From the NCBI GenBank assembly GCA_029263395.1, contig JAJCXO010000189.1:62001-126000 (forward strand): DNA of 64,000 nt. The letters run 5' to 3'. Both the position numbers and the translations under genes were made by a program. Positions 1 to 9,016 of the stretch are shown one piece after another. This stretch comes from Acidobacteriota bacterium. Lineage in GTDB: Bacteria; Acidobacteriota; Thermoanaerobaculia; Multivoradales; J023. Below the pieces are notes generated by a model. That model saw only the letters and a list, made by a program, of their open reading frames with translations. It did not search any database and was not told where the DNA came from. Position 1 is the stretch's first letter. Each line of letters begins with the position of its first letter.

Positions 1-2
1 AG

Positions 3-1151
3 GACGACTTCCCGTATCAAACCGCGGTGGCTCTGGCCTACGACAGCGGCAACTACGATGGCGCTATGGATCGAGCACTTGAGCTTTCGGGTTACGAAGC
101 GCTGCGGGCCGAACAAAAAAGGCGTCGGGAAGCTGGCGACACCAAGCTGATGGGTATCGGTATCTCGAGCTTCATCGAGGCTTGTGGTCTGGCGCCGTCG
201 CAGGTGGTCGGCGCCCTCGGTGCCCAGGCTGGACTGTATGAGTCGGGCAAGGTCCGGGTCCATCCCACCGGTTCGGTCACGGTCTACACCGGCTCTTCGG
301 CCCATGGTCAGGGGCACGAAACAACCTTCGCGCAGGTGGTCGCCGACAGACTGTCGATCGACGTCGATCAGGTGGAGGTGGTGCACGGTGACACCGGCGA
401 GGTGCCGTTTGGCATGGGCACCTACGGCAGTCGTTCCGCCGCCGTTGGCGGCAGTGCAATCTCGACCGCCCTCGACAAGGTGATCGCCAAGTCGCGCAAG
501 ATTGCGGCCCACATGCTGGAGGCCTCCGAAGACGACGTGGTGTTCGAGGACAACGCCTTCCACGTCCGCGGCGTACCGTCCAAGTCTCAGGGCTGGGGCG
601 ACGTGGTGCTGGCAGCCTACTTGGCGCACAACCTACCGGAGGGTCTCGAGCCCGGTTTGGAGGAGACCAGCTTCTACAACCCGGAAAACTTCACCTACCC
701 CTTCGGTACCCACATCTGTGTAGTCGAAATCGACTCCGAAACCGGTGCCGTCGAGTTGCAACGTTACGTCGCCGTCGACGACGTCGGCAATGTGATCAAC
801 CCGATGATCGTCGATGGGCAGGTTCACGGTGGGTTGGCCCAGGGCATTGGCCAGGCGTTGTGGGAACACGCGGTGTACAGCGACGATGGGCAGCTGCTGT
901 CGGGCACCCTGCTCGACTACGCCGTACCCCGGGCACATAACCTGCCCTTCTTCGAGACCGATCGTACGGTCACCCCATGTCCGCACAATCCATTGGGAGT
1001 CAAAGGCGTCGGTGAAGCCGGCTCGATCGCTTCCCCCGCCACCGTCACCAACGCCGTCGTCGACGCCTTGTCACCCTACGGTGTCAAACACATGGACATG
1101 CCGCTGACGCCGGAAAAGATCTGGCGCGCAATCCACCGCAACGGAGGCTGA
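3..1151 (+). CDS. coxL: Molybdopterin-binding large subunit, CO dehydrogenase/xanthine oxidase family (5' partial)
   Basis: The reading frame is open from the left edge, so only the C-terminal 382 residues of a protein normally near 780 are present. The segment matches the molybdopterin-binding half of aerobic CO dehydrogenase-like hydroxylases: HGQGHETTFAQVVAD near the start and GVKGVGEAGS close to the C-terminus, which carries the conserved active-site glutamate of the family. The loop that separates form I CoxL (AYxCSFR) from form II (AYRGAGR) lies upstream and is not visible. The FAD subunit follows after 3 nt. The order large-then-FAD subunit resembles form II (S-L-M) rather than form I (M-S-L) clusters, so the true substrate may not be CO. 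The iron-sulfur subunit gene is presumably just outside the window. Confidence 0.85.
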   Translation, partial: DDFPYQTAVALAYDSGNYDGAMDRALELSGYEALRAEQKRRREAGDTKLMGIGISSFIEACGLAPSQVVGALGAQAGLYESGKVRVHPTGSVTVYTGSSAHGQGHETTFAQVVADRLSIDVDQVEVVHGDTGEVPFGMGTYGSRSAAVGGSAISTALDKVIAKSRKIAAHMLEASEDDVVFEDNAFHVRGVPSKSQGWGDVVLAAYLAHNLPEGLEPGLEETSFYNPENFTYPFGTHICVVEIDSETGAVELQRYVAVDDVGNVINPMIVDGQVHGGLAQGIGQALWEHAVYSDDGQLLSGTLLDYAVPRAHNLPFFETDRTVTPCPHNPLGVKGVGEAGSIASPATVTNAVVDALSPYGVKHMDMPLTPEKIWRAIHRNGG

Positions 1152-1154
1152 TCG

Positions 1155-2018
1155 ATGTTTCCCGCAAATTTCGAATACTTCCGCGCCGCCAGTGTCGAGG
1201 AAGCGGTGGCCCTGCTCCATCGTCACAAGGACGCCAAAGTTTTAGCCGGCGGTCACAGCCTGCTCCCGATCATGAAGCTGCGATTGGCCGAACCGGCAGC
1301 ACTGATCGACATCGGTCACATCCACATCCTGAAGGGCATCAGCCATCACCGCAACGGGATCCGCATTGGCGCCTTGACCACCCACGCCACCATCGCACGG
1401 TCCGAGGTGTTACAGCGCGAGTGTTCGCTGTTGAGCGACGCTGCTGCGCATATCGGTGATCCGCAGGTGCGCAACAAGGGCACCATCGGCGGCAACATTG
1501 CCCATGCGGATCCGGCGTCGGATCTACCGGCGGTGCTGCTTGCCCTCGGTGCCCGTATCCAGATGGCGGGGCCAGCCGGTGATCGTACGGTGGCGGCCAG
1601 TGACTTCTTCACCGATCTGTTGGAGACCGAGTTGCGGGAGGACGAAGTCCTCACCGCGGTCGACGTGCCAGCCATCGCCGAGTCAGCCGGTGCCAGCTAC
1701 CTCAAGTTCGAACACCCGGCGTCGGGGTATGCGATCTGTGGTGCCGCCGCGGTGGTCGATATGGACGGTGGGTCGTGCCGTAGCGCAAGCCTGGCATTTA
1801 ATGGCGTGACTGCGATACCGCACCATGCAGTGGCTGTTGGCGATGCCCTCGCCGGTTCGGATATCAGTGACGAAGCCATCGCCGCCGCGATCGAAGCCAA
1901 CCTACGGATCGAAGAACCGTTGGGCGACATCCAGGCGTCGGGCGAGTACCGGGTCGAACTGGCCAAGGTATATGGTCGCCGGGCACTCCAACAGGCCCGG
2001 GATCGAGCGCGTTCGTAG
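1155..2018 (+). CDS. coxM: FAD-binding medium subunit, molybdenum hydroxylase (CoxM-like)
   Basis: This 287-residue protein has the usual length and both FAD signatures of CoxM/xanthine dehydrogenase FAD subunits: AGGHSLLP near residue 32 and TIGGNIAHADPASDLPA near residue 113, followed by the CO dehydrogenase flavoprotein C-terminal domain. It passes electrons between the iron-sulfur subunit and the external acceptor. The ATG is preceded by GGAGG at 1143-1147, which overlaps the coxL stop codon, so the two genes are almost certainly translationally coupled in one operon. Its physiological substrate depends on the large subunit and is not settled by this sequence. Confidence 0.9.
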   Translation: MFPANFEYFRAASVEEAVALLHRHKDAKVLAGGHSLLPIMKLRLAEPAALIDIGHIHILKGISHHRNGIRIGALTTHATIARSEVLQRECSLLSDAAAHIGDPQVRNKGTIGGNIAHADPASDLPAVLLALGARIQMAGPAGDRTVAASDFFTDLLETELREDEVLTAVDVPAIAESAGASYLKFEHPASGYAICGAAAVVDMDGGSCRSASLAFNGVTAIPHHAVAVGDALAGSDISDEAIAAAIEANLRIEEPLGDIQASGEYRVELAKVYGRRALQQARDRARS

Positions 2019-2041
2019 GCAGCTCCCCTTCACCCCCTAGC

Positions 2042-2095
2042 CCCCTCTCCCCCCTTCACACCCTGTTCCGGGGAAGGGCAACCCGGGAGAGAGGG
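2042..2095. repeat. C-rich / G-rich inverted repeat in the coxM-MoxR gap
   Basis: A C-rich arm (CCCCTCTCCCC) is followed after about 35 nt by GGGAGAGAGGG, giving an imperfect stem with a small bulge. It lies between coxM and the MoxR gene. There is no T-run, so it is more like a dispersed intergenic hairpin or mRNA-stabilising element than an intrinsic terminator. Confidence 0.4.
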
Positions 2096-2142
2096 AACCA
2101 CCAGAAGGAAGCCGATACGTCTATCATCGGCGGCTCTTAGGA

Positions 2143-3078
2143 TTGAGTACCCAGACAACTGACGAGCGGCCGCGGTCTATCGAACCGCATTCCATCGAAC
2201 CGCATTCCATCGAAGACCTCGAGACCCGCCTAGAGGCGGGTCTCTACTTCGCCGAACGCAGTCTGGCGACGTCGATTTTCCTTGCCCTGAAGCTCGGCAA
2301 GCCGCTGTTTCTGGAGGGTGAAGCGGGGGTTGGTAAAACCGAGGTTGCCAAAGCCCTCGCCAGCCTGCTCGACACGCGCTTGATCCGGCTGCAGTGTTAC
2401 GAAGGGCTCGACATCCCAACCGCGGTATATGAGTGGGACTATAGCCGCCAGATGTTGCAAATTCGGCTGCTCGAGGCCACCGGCGTGGACGATCTCGAGC
2501 ACGCACGGCGCAGCTTGTTCGCCCCGGACCTATTGCTCAAACGGCCATTGCTCGAAGCGATCGAGCCCAGCGCGGGCGGCCCACCGCCGGTGCTGCTGAT
2601 CGACGAGCTCGATCGCGCCGACGAAGAATTCGAAGCTTTCCTATTGGAGCTGCTGTCGGATTTCCAGATCACTATTCCGGAACTCGGCACGATCCGCGCC
2701 GAACAGCCACCGGTGGTCATCCTGACCTCCAACCGCACGCGGGAGATCCACGATGCATTGCGGCGACGCTGCCTCTACCATTGGATCGACTACCCGGATG
2801 CCGACAAGGAATATCGCATCGTCCGCTCGAAGGCACCGGATGCCGCTGCTGAGATGTCACGGCAAGTGGTCGACTTCGTGCAGGCCTTACGGCGCGAAGA
2901 TCTCTACAAACGTCCCGGCGTCGCTGAGACCCTCGACTGGGCCAACGCCCTATCTGCCCTCGAGGCCACGGCGTTGACCGCTGACAACGTCAATGCAACC
3001 CTCGGCGTGCTACTAAAGTATCAAGACGATATCGATCAAGTCCGAGGGCACGGTGTCGAGCGTCTACTCGCTGGGTGA
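2143..3078 (+). CDS. MoxR-family AAA+ ATPase (CoxD-like)
   Basis: This is a 311-residue AAA+ protein. Walker A GEAGVGKT lies at about residues 59-66, Walker B LLIDELDRADEEF near 152, and sensor 1 ILTSNRTREIHDALRRRC near 196. The sequence following Walker A (LQCYEGLDIPTAVYEWDY) is typical of the CoxD branch of MoxR ATPases, which help mature the metal centre of molybdenum hydroxylases; its position after coxLM fits. The usual partner, a CoxE-like VWA protein, is absent: proteases follow instead. The start is uncertain. TTG at 2143 is the only in-frame candidate before the AAA domain and has no well-spaced Shine-Dalgarno. The N-terminus contains a 15-bp tandem repeat coding SIEPH-SIEPH-SIEDL. 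Confidence 0.87.
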   Translation: MSTQTTDERPRSIEPHSIEPHSIEDLETRLEAGLYFAERSLATSIFLALKLGKPLFLEGEAGVGKTEVAKALASLLDTRLIRLQCYEGLDIPTAVYEWDYSRQMLQIRLLEATGVDDLEHARRSLFAPDLLLKRPLLEAIEPSAGGPPPVLLIDELDRADEEFEAFLLELLSDFQITIPELGTIRAEQPPVVILTSNRTREIHDALRRRCLYHWIDYPDADKEYRIVRSKAPDAAAEMSRQVVDFVQALRREDLYKRPGVAETLDWANALSALEATALTADNVNATLGVLLKYQDDIDQVRGHGVERLLAG

Positions 3079-3127
3079 TGTCAGCGTGTGATGTCAGCGT
3101 GTAACCTCGACGTGTAACCCAGTCAGG
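3076..3127 (+). repeat. 13-bp tandem repeat starting on the MoxR stop codon
   Basis: Four consecutive 13-bp units begin exactly at the stop codon: TGATGTCAGCGTG twice, then TAACCTCGACGTG, then TAACCCAGTCAGG. Every unit opens with TGA or TAA. Because 13 is not a multiple of 3, the repeated stops fall in successive reading frames. Confidence 0.85.
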
Positions 3128-3275
3128 CCTCTACGTCGTCAGACCGACCACGCGATCATGCCAACCTAGCCATGAGACGCACCGATTGCGGGACGGATCG
3201 GTTCATAGCTTACTAGCGCTTACGATAATCTTGATTCGCTTTCCCCCCGCCCAAGACCTAGCCAAGGAGACCCCA

Positions 3276-4616
3276 TTGAAGAAAACTTTCGGAACCTTGC
3301 TGCTCGTCAGCTTGCTGCTGGCGCTGCCGGTGGCCGCTCAGGACGCCGAGCCCAAGATCTTTCCATACGAGACCCACGTCGAGACCCTCGACAACGGCCT
3401 CAAAGTCGTTTTGATCCCGATGAGCGCCGGTGGCCTGGTGGCCTACTGGACAATCGTCCGTACCGGCGCCCGCGACGAGTATGAACCGGGTCGTACCGGC
3501 TTTGCCCACTTTTTCGAGCACATGATGTTCCGGGGCACCGAAAAATACCCCGCCGACGTCTACAACGATCTGATCACCCGCCTGGGTGCCGACACCAACG
3601 CCTTCACCTCGGATGACATGACGGCCTATTACCTCAATATCACCAAGGATGATGTCGAGACCGTGATGGATTTCGAGAGTGACCGTTTTCGCAATCTGGC
3701 TTATCCCGAAGATATGTTCAGGACCGAAGCGGGCGCGGTGTATGGCGAATACCGTAAGAACCGCACCAATCCCTTCTTCACGCTCTTTGAGGCGACCTAC
3801 AACGAGGCCTTCGACCACCACACCTACGGCCACACCGCGATGGGTTACGAAGAAGACATCAAGCTCATGCCGACCCTCTTCGACTACTCGAAGTCGTTCT
3901 TCGATCGGTATTACCGGCCGGACAACGCGGTCCTGCTGATCGTCGGATCGATCGAGGTCGAGCCGACCCGCGAGCTGGTCCAAAAGTACTACGGTGAGTG
4001 GGAGGCCGGCTATGTGGCACCCAAGGTCATCCCTGAGCCGCCCCAAACCGGCGAACGCCGGATCGATGTGGCCTACGAAGGGCGCACCTTACCGATCGTC
4101 ATGATGTCCTACAAAGGCACCGCGTTCGATCCGTCCGACACCACCCAGATGGCCGGTGCGTTGCTCTGCGATCTCGCCTTCGGCAGCACCAGCAACATCT
4201 ACAAAAAGTTGGTGCTGGACGAGCAGGTGGTCGAATCGATTGGTGCCGATCTCAATTTCAACCGTGATCCCGGCCTGATCGACGTCTTCGCTCGGGTCAA
4301 GGATCCGGAAAGAGTCGACTACGTGATCGCCGAGATCGATCGCGTGATCGCAGAGGTCCAGGCTTCGCCACCAGACGCCAAACGCCTGAAGGATTTACAG
4401 AGCCGGCTCAAGTACAACTTCTTGATGAATCTCGACACCCCGGCCAATATCGCCCGCGGGTTGGTACGCTTCTTGGCGGTCACCGCCGACATGGGCTCGG
4501 TCGACACGCTTTACCGGACCTACGACGCCGTCACCCCCCAAGACGTCCAGACTGCCGCCCAAAAGTACTTTGTCAGCGACCGCCGCACGATCGGTGTTTT
4601 GAGAGGAGAGAACTGA
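3276..4616 (+). CDS. M16 family zinc metallopeptidase, catalytic subunit
   Basis: This pitrilysin/insulinase-type peptidase carries the inverted zinc motif HxxEH as HFFEH at residues 78-82 and the downstream acidic ligand in GAVYGEYRKN. The N-terminus (KKTFGTLLLVSLLLALPVAAQ) is a Sec signal peptide, so it acts in the periplasm or outside the cell. I chose TTG at 3276 because AAGGAGA at 3264-3270 lies 5 nt upstream and the signal peptide then begins directly; the frame is open further upstream, to 3186. The length of 446 residues is normal for bacterial two-subunit M16 enzymes. The next gene overlaps it by 1 nt and encodes the motif-less partner, giving the usual heterodimer. Confidence 0.92.
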   Translation: MKKTFGTLLLVSLLLALPVAAQDAEPKIFPYETHVETLDNGLKVVLIPMSAGGLVAYWTIVRTGARDEYEPGRTGFAHFFEHMMFRGTEKYPADVYNDLITRLGADTNAFTSDDMTAYYLNITKDDVETVMDFESDRFRNLAYPEDMFRTEAGAVYGEYRKNRTNPFFTLFEATYNEAFDHHTYGHTAMGYEEDIKLMPTLFDYSKSFFDRYYRPDNAVLLIVGSIEVEPTRELVQKYYGEWEAGYVAPKVIPEPPQTGERRIDVAYEGRTLPIVMMSYKGTAFDPSDTTQMAGALLCDLAFGSTSNIYKKLVLDEQVVESIGADLNFNRDPGLIDVFARVKDPERVDYVIAEIDRVIAEVQASPPDAKRLKDLQSRLKYNFLMNLDTPANIARGLVRFLAVTADMGSVDTLYRTYDAVTPQDVQTAAQKYFVSDRRTIGVLRGEN

Positions 4617-6142
4617 TGTGCTGCCCCCGCTTCACCCACTCTTTTGTTGCGGCCTTGATGCTGTTCAGCCTCGGCTGTGGCGGCTCCACTCCGGATGCAC
4701 CTGACCACTCCGGGCACGTCTTGTTGCCGGTGGCGGACGATCCGACGATCAGCTTCATGATCTGGTTCAAGGTCGGCTCGCAAGACGATCCCAATGGCAA
4801 AGAGGGCCTCGCCCGACTGACTGGCGCGATGCTCTCGAGTGGTTCGACCACCGCCAATACCTATGAAGATATTCTCGACAAACTTTACCCGTTGGCTTCG
4901 TCCTACTCGGTCAGAGTCGACAAAGAGATGACCACCCTTTCGGGTCGGACGCATCGGGACAACCTCGACACTTTCTTCGGCCTGCTCCAGGATGCTTACC
5001 TGAGACCTGCGTTCAGCGAAGAAGACTTCGACCGCCTGCGTAGCGACCAGTTGAACTTCATCGAAAAGACCCTGCGTTTCGCCTCGGATGAAGAGCTCGG
5101 CAAGGCCACTCTCACCGACAGCATCTTCGCCGGTACTCCCTACAGCCATCCGATTGCCGGCACGGTTGCTGGCATCAACGCGTTGACCGTCGACGATGTT
5201 CGCCAGTTCTACGCCGGCCACTACACCCGCGACAATGCGGTCATCGCCCTCGGCGGCGGCTATGACGACGGCCTGGTCACTCGGTTTGCCGACAGCATCG
5301 CAACCCTACCGGTAGCAACCGCACCGCCAGCGGTTGCGACAGTCAAACCGCAAGCCATCTCCGGCCGCCAGGTGACCTTGGTTTCGAAACCTGGTGCTGA
5401 CGCTTCGATCAACTTTGGTTTCCCGATTGATCTACACCGTGGAAGCCGCGAGTTTTATGCTCTGTGGCTCGCCAACTCTTGGCTGGGTGAACATCGCAAC
5501 TCGTCGAGCCACCTCTACAACGTCATCCGCGAGACCCGCGGCATGAACTACGGTGACTACTCGTATATCGAATCTTTTCCCGAGGGTGGCCGCCGGCAGA
5601 TGCCACCAACTGGCATCGGTAGGAAACATCAAATCTTCGAGGTCTGGATTCGGACCCTGCCCAACAATCAAGCGCTGTTCGCTCTGCGCGCCGCGTTGCG
5701 GGAGGTCGACAAGCTGATCAACGATGGTATGAGTCAGGAGGCGTTCGAGCTGACGCGCTCTTTCCTCAGCAAGTATTACCTGCATTATGCGGAGTCCACC
5801 GGCCGTCGCCTCGGCTACCGCGTCGACGACCATTTCTATGGTATCGAAGGGGACGGTCATCTGGCGCAGTTTGCCGAGATGATCTCTTCGTTGACCCACG
5901 AAGAAGTCAACGCTGCGATCAAGAAACATTGGCAGTTGGACAATCTCCAGATCGCCATGGTGACCGGAGAAGCCGACACTCTGAAAGCGGCTCTGCTCGC
6001 CGATACCCCGAGCCCGATGACTTACGCTTCAGAGAAGTCGGCGGAAGTGTTGGCCGAAGACAAGGAAATCGAGAGCTTCCCCTTGAGTATCGCTGCCGAC
6101 GGTGTCCGCGTCGTGCCGGTGAGCGAAATCTTCGGAGGGTAA
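4616..6142 (+). CDS. M16 family peptidase-like lipoprotein, non-catalytic partner
   Basis: This is a 508-residue M16-fold protein. The region aligning with the zinc motif reads GLARLTGAMLSSG, so HxxEH is missing and the subunit should be catalytically inactive. It retains the C-terminal M16 half (ITRDNAVIALGGG-like region and R/Y-rich substrate region RETRGMNYGDYSYIE). The start MCCPRFTHSFVAALMLFSLGC ends in a lipobox-like LGC, suggesting a lipid anchor. The ATG overlaps the TGA of the catalytic subunit and GAGGAGAG lies upstream, so 1:1 coupled synthesis is expected. Confidence 0.88.
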   Translation: MCCPRFTHSFVAALMLFSLGCGGSTPDAPDHSGHVLLPVADDPTISFMIWFKVGSQDDPNGKEGLARLTGAMLSSGSTTANTYEDILDKLYPLASSYSVRVDKEMTTLSGRTHRDNLDTFFGLLQDAYLRPAFSEEDFDRLRSDQLNFIEKTLRFASDEELGKATLTDSIFAGTPYSHPIAGTVAGINALTVDDVRQFYAGHYTRDNAVIALGGGYDDGLVTRFADSIATLPVATAPPAVATVKPQAISGRQVTLVSKPGADASINFGFPIDLHRGSREFYALWLANSWLGEHRNSSSHLYNVIRETRGMNYGDYSYIESFPEGGRRQMPPTGIGRKHQIFEVWIRTLPNNQALFALRAALREVDKLINDGMSQEAFELTRSFLSKYYLHYAESTGRRLGYRVDDHFYGIEGDGHLAQFAEMISSLTHEEVNAAIKKHWQLDNLQIAMVTGEADTLKAALLADTPSPMTYASEKSAEVLAEDKEIESFPLSIAADGVRVVPVSEIFGG

Positions 6143-6177
6143 CTCGACGAGCAACACTGGCAAGGAAACACTTCGAA

Positions 6178-7182
6178 ATGAGCCCAGCCCAAACGGCGAT
6201 CGAGGACGATCGCGCCACGCAAGCGATCGAGCACCAGACCATCACTCAGCAGGTCCTCGACGACGCCCATGACCGCGTCCGGGCTCACGCCCATTGGACG
6301 CCGGTGATGCGGTCGACCACCTTCGATCGCCGTTTTGAGGCTGAGCTCTTCTTCAAGTGTGAAAACCTTCAACGGGTTGGTGCCTTCAAATTCCGTGGCG
6401 CGATCAACGCCGTGTTCCAGCTGTCCCCAGAAGAGCTGGAGCGTGGCGTCACCACCCATTCTTCGGGTAATCACGCCCAGGCGTTGAGTCTGGCGGCTCG
6501 AATCGCCGGTACTCAGGCTCGGATTGTCATGCCCAAGAACGCACCGGCGGTCAAGCTGGCGGCGGTGCGCGGTTATGGCGCCGAGGTGATTCTCTGCGAG
6601 CCGAACTTGGCGGCTCGCGAGGACACCACCGCCAAGGTGATGGAGGACACCGGCGCGGTCCTGATCCATCCCTACGACAACCACCGGATCATCGCCGGCC
6701 AGGCGACCGCGGCCAAGGAGCTGATCGAAGACGTACCGGAGTTGGACATGATTCTGATGCCGGTTGGTGGCGGCGGCCTGGCTGCCGGCACCGCACTGGC
6801 GGCGCATTATTTGTCGCCCGCAACCGAGGTCATCGCCGTCGAACCGAGTGGCGCCGATGACGCCTACCGTTCCTTCCAAGCGGGGCATATCTTGCCGTCG
6901 GTATCCCCCAAGACCCTTGCCGACGGCCTGATGTCCTCGCTCGGTGAGCGCAACTTCCCGATCCTCAGAGAACGCCTGCGGTCGATCGTAACGGTGGATG
7001 ACGCCGACATCATCACCGCCATGCGCACATTGTGGGAACGCATGAAACTGGTGGTCGAACCGTCGGGGGCGGTCCCCTTCGCCGCGCTCACCGCCAGCAA
7101 GCTCGACGTCGCCGGCAAACGGATCGGTATCATTCTGTCCGGCGGCAACGTCGACCTCGACCGCCTGCCCTGGGCGACTTAG
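6178..7182 (+). CDS. PLP-dependent threonine/serine dehydratase or serine racemase
   Basis: A fold-type II PLP enzyme of 334 residues. The Schiff-base lysine is K71 in VGAFKFRGA, the substrate loop SSGNHAQALSLAAR lies near 97, and the phosphate-binding glycine loop GGGGLAAG near 196. There is no C-terminal ACT domain, so it is the short, catabolic or serine-racemase-like form rather than full biosynthetic IlvA. ATG 6178 is chosen: AAGGAAA lies about 10 nt upstream and homology begins soon after, while the open frame upstream overlaps the M16 gene. The sequence alone does not separate threonine deamination from serine racemisation. Confidence 0.88.
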   Translation: MSPAQTAIEDDRATQAIEHQTITQQVLDDAHDRVRAHAHWTPVMRSTTFDRRFEAELFFKCENLQRVGAFKFRGAINAVFQLSPEELERGVTTHSSGNHAQALSLAARIAGTQARIVMPKNAPAVKLAAVRGYGAEVILCEPNLAAREDTTAKVMEDTGAVLIHPYDNHRIIAGQATAAKELIEDVPELDMILMPVGGGGLAAGTALAAHYLSPATEVIAVEPSGADDAYRSFQAGHILPSVSPKTLADGLMSSLGERNFPILRERLRSIVTVDDADIITAMRTLWERMKLVVEPSGAVPFAALTASKLDVAGKRIGIILSGGNVDLDRLPWAT

Positions 7183-7206
7183 ATCCCGTCTAAGCCGATC
7201 GCTTGC

Positions 7207-8817
7207 TCAACCCAGCAAGCTGGTGGAGCCTTCGCGAGCCATTTTCTGTCGCAACAGCTCATCTTCGAAGGCGACTCCGACTTGCGAAGTGGCGAGATCG
7301 AGGATCTTGATGTCCTGGATCTCCTCGTCTGACTGGCCGTTATCGGTGTAGATGATCGAAATCGTGCGCTCTGCACCGAGCACCGGGAATATCACCACCT
7401 GGCCGGAGGCTGGGCGCCCGAGCAGCCCCTCGAGCTCGTCGCCGAGGTGTGCGTCGTCAAAATCGAGCGACTGCGGCTCGGCAACATCGAGCACACGGCG
7501 CAGCACAGAGCGCGAGTCCGGTCGCAGTTTGAGACCGCTGGCGAGCCCGGCAAGTCCTTCGCCAGCAGCTGAAAAACCAAAAGCCCCAACCGCAGTCAAC
7601 TCATCACCCTGGACCAAGAACAAGATCGCTCGTTCCACCGACTCGGAGATGACATGCATCAGGTTCAGCGCCATGGTGGCGGACAACAATCCAGAGCGGA
7701 CATCGTAGACCACGCGTCGAAAACGGGTGAAGCCGCCTTCGCCGCCGAACCCGAGGCCGGTGTGGATCTTGGAGTGCCGTGCGACCCGCACCAGGTTACG
7801 ACAGCAAGCGGTGATGGCCTGATCGTCGGCAGTCAAGAACACCGCCGAGGCCCCGGCGTCGTAGGCAGCGTCTATTTCCTCGGCGGTGTCGGCCACCACC
7901 ACCACCGATGCAGCAGGTCGGGTTCGCGCCAGCGATGAGATCTCTTCCATACCGACGTCTTCTTGCCGCAAGTCGAAGATCACGATCGGAGACGTCGCCT
8001 CGCCTGGAACTCGAGTACCAGCCTCGCGGGGGCGCACTGCAACCACCCGGGCCGAATCACTGGCCAAGTTCTGTTGCAGTCGGGTCAGCAGCCCGCGGTC
8101 TTGACTGACCACCTGGCAGCGGATCGGCTCGCTCGACGGTTTTGCGACCGTCGATTGATAAGGCGCCGGTCGTGAGCCACTACCGGTTTTGGCCGACGAC
8201 CGAGCCAGCCCAGCCAACCGCAAACGACGGTCGAGCTCACTGCCACCATCGTCGTCGTCGCTGGCGTCAGGAGCTTCTTCGTCCGGCCCTGCCTCCTCGG
8301 TCTTGCGCGGATGCTCGTCGAAACTACGGGCAGCCTCGAGCAACACCATTTGGGTATTCAAGTCGAGATCGTCGAGCACATCACCAGGCACCAGGCCGAT
8401 GTCATCGATCGGCCGCCGCTCGTCCATCTCGAAGTGGAAACTGCCGAAACGCCACGTCAGCAGATCAAAGATCGACGCCTGCACCTGCTCCTTCATCACC
8501 CGATGGACGTCTTGGCGAGTGATCACCCCTTCAGTGAGCAAGATCTGGCCGAGGATACGCTCGCCATCTTCTTGTTGCTGCAACTTCAGAGCCGCGTCGA
8601 GAGCTTGCTGATTGATGATCCCAGCAGCAATCAACAGATCACCGAGACGGCGATGCCCTGGCGACCAAGCGCTGACGATTCGACCGTCATGAAAGCCGAT
8701 CTCGGCCCGACGCTCGTCCTGACGCCATAGGTACAACGTACCGGTACGTCGGCTCAAGTGCACGAATTGGAGGACATCAGCGAGCGCCAAGTCCTCGAGC
8801 ACCCCATTGATGCTCAT
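7207..8817 (-). CDS. DUF4388 (PatA N-terminal) regulator with receiver-like and GAF-like regions
   Basis: The N-terminus (MSINGVLEDLALADVLQFVHLSRRTGTLYL) is a clear DUF4388 domain at residues 1-100. Next comes a GspE-N-like helical region (LGQILLTEGVITRQDVHRVMKEQV) to about 180, a charged linker, a receiver-like domain around 235-350 and a GAF-like C-terminal third. In the receiver-like part an aspartate stands at the expected acceptor position (IVIFDLRQ), but the conserved lysine after beta-5 is replaced (AVFLTADD), so normal phosphorelay switching is doubtful. Such proteins are common in Acidobacteriota and Myxococcota, where they link to motility or gene control. The gene is divergent from heme A synthase. 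Confidence 0.75.
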   Translation of the reverse strand: MSINGVLEDLALADVLQFVHLSRRTGTLYLWRQDERRAEIGFHDGRIVSAWSPGHRRLGDLLIAAGIINQQALDAALKLQQQEDGERILGQILLTEGVITRQDVHRVMKEQVQASIFDLLTWRFGSFHFEMDERRPIDDIGLVPGDVLDDLDLNTQMVLLEAARSFDEHPRKTEEAGPDEEAPDASDDDDGGSELDRRLRLAGLARSSAKTGSGSRPAPYQSTVAKPSSEPIRCQVVSQDRGLLTRLQQNLASDSARVVAVRPREAGTRVPGEATSPIVIFDLRQEDVGMEEISSLARTRPAASVVVVADTAEEIDAAYDAGASAVFLTADDQAITACCRNLVRVARHSKIHTGLGFGGEGGFTRFRRVVYDVRSGLLSATMALNLMHVISESVERAILFLVQGDELTAVGAFGFSAAGEGLAGLASGLKLRPDSRSVLRRVLDVAEPQSLDFDDAHLGDELEGLLGRPASGQVVIFPVLGAERTISIIYTDNGQSDEEIQDIKILDLATSQVGVAFEDELLRQKMAREGSTSLLG

Positions 8818-8980
8818 CGCTCAACTCGCAATCGGAATCTCCATCAGCTCGATAGTTCGCGGATCAGAAGAGATAATAGCCCAAGAAGAGAGGCTCGCGG
8901 CAATCCATCTACCCTCCGGTACGGTCAAACGCGACCAGGAGCCTAGCGGAAAAACAGTTGACCCGCGACCTATCGCCACC

Positions 8981-9009
8981 TTGCCCACCTGGCGACCATC
9001 ACGTAGAGT
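8981..9009 (+). promoter_or_regulatory. Candidate promoter of the heme A synthase gene
   Basis: TTGCCC at 8981-8986 and TAGAGT at 9004-9009 are separated by 17 nt. The hexamer nearer the gene ends 7 nt before GTG 9017, so transcription should begin at or next to the start codon, giving a leaderless message. No Shine-Dalgarno sequence is seen. Confidence 0.4.
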
Positions 9010-9016
9010 GCTCACC

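Noticed and set aside
3258-4046. 262-codon minus-strand frame, and similar frames at 4520-5221 and 6022-6888
   Set aside because: All are antisense shadows of the M16 and PLP-enzyme genes, which have clear catalytic motifs.
8807-9016. N-terminal extension of heme A synthase
   Set aside because: The frame is open but the sequence is charged, lacks conservation signs, overlaps the divergent DUF4388 gene start, and a promoter-like pair lies inside it.
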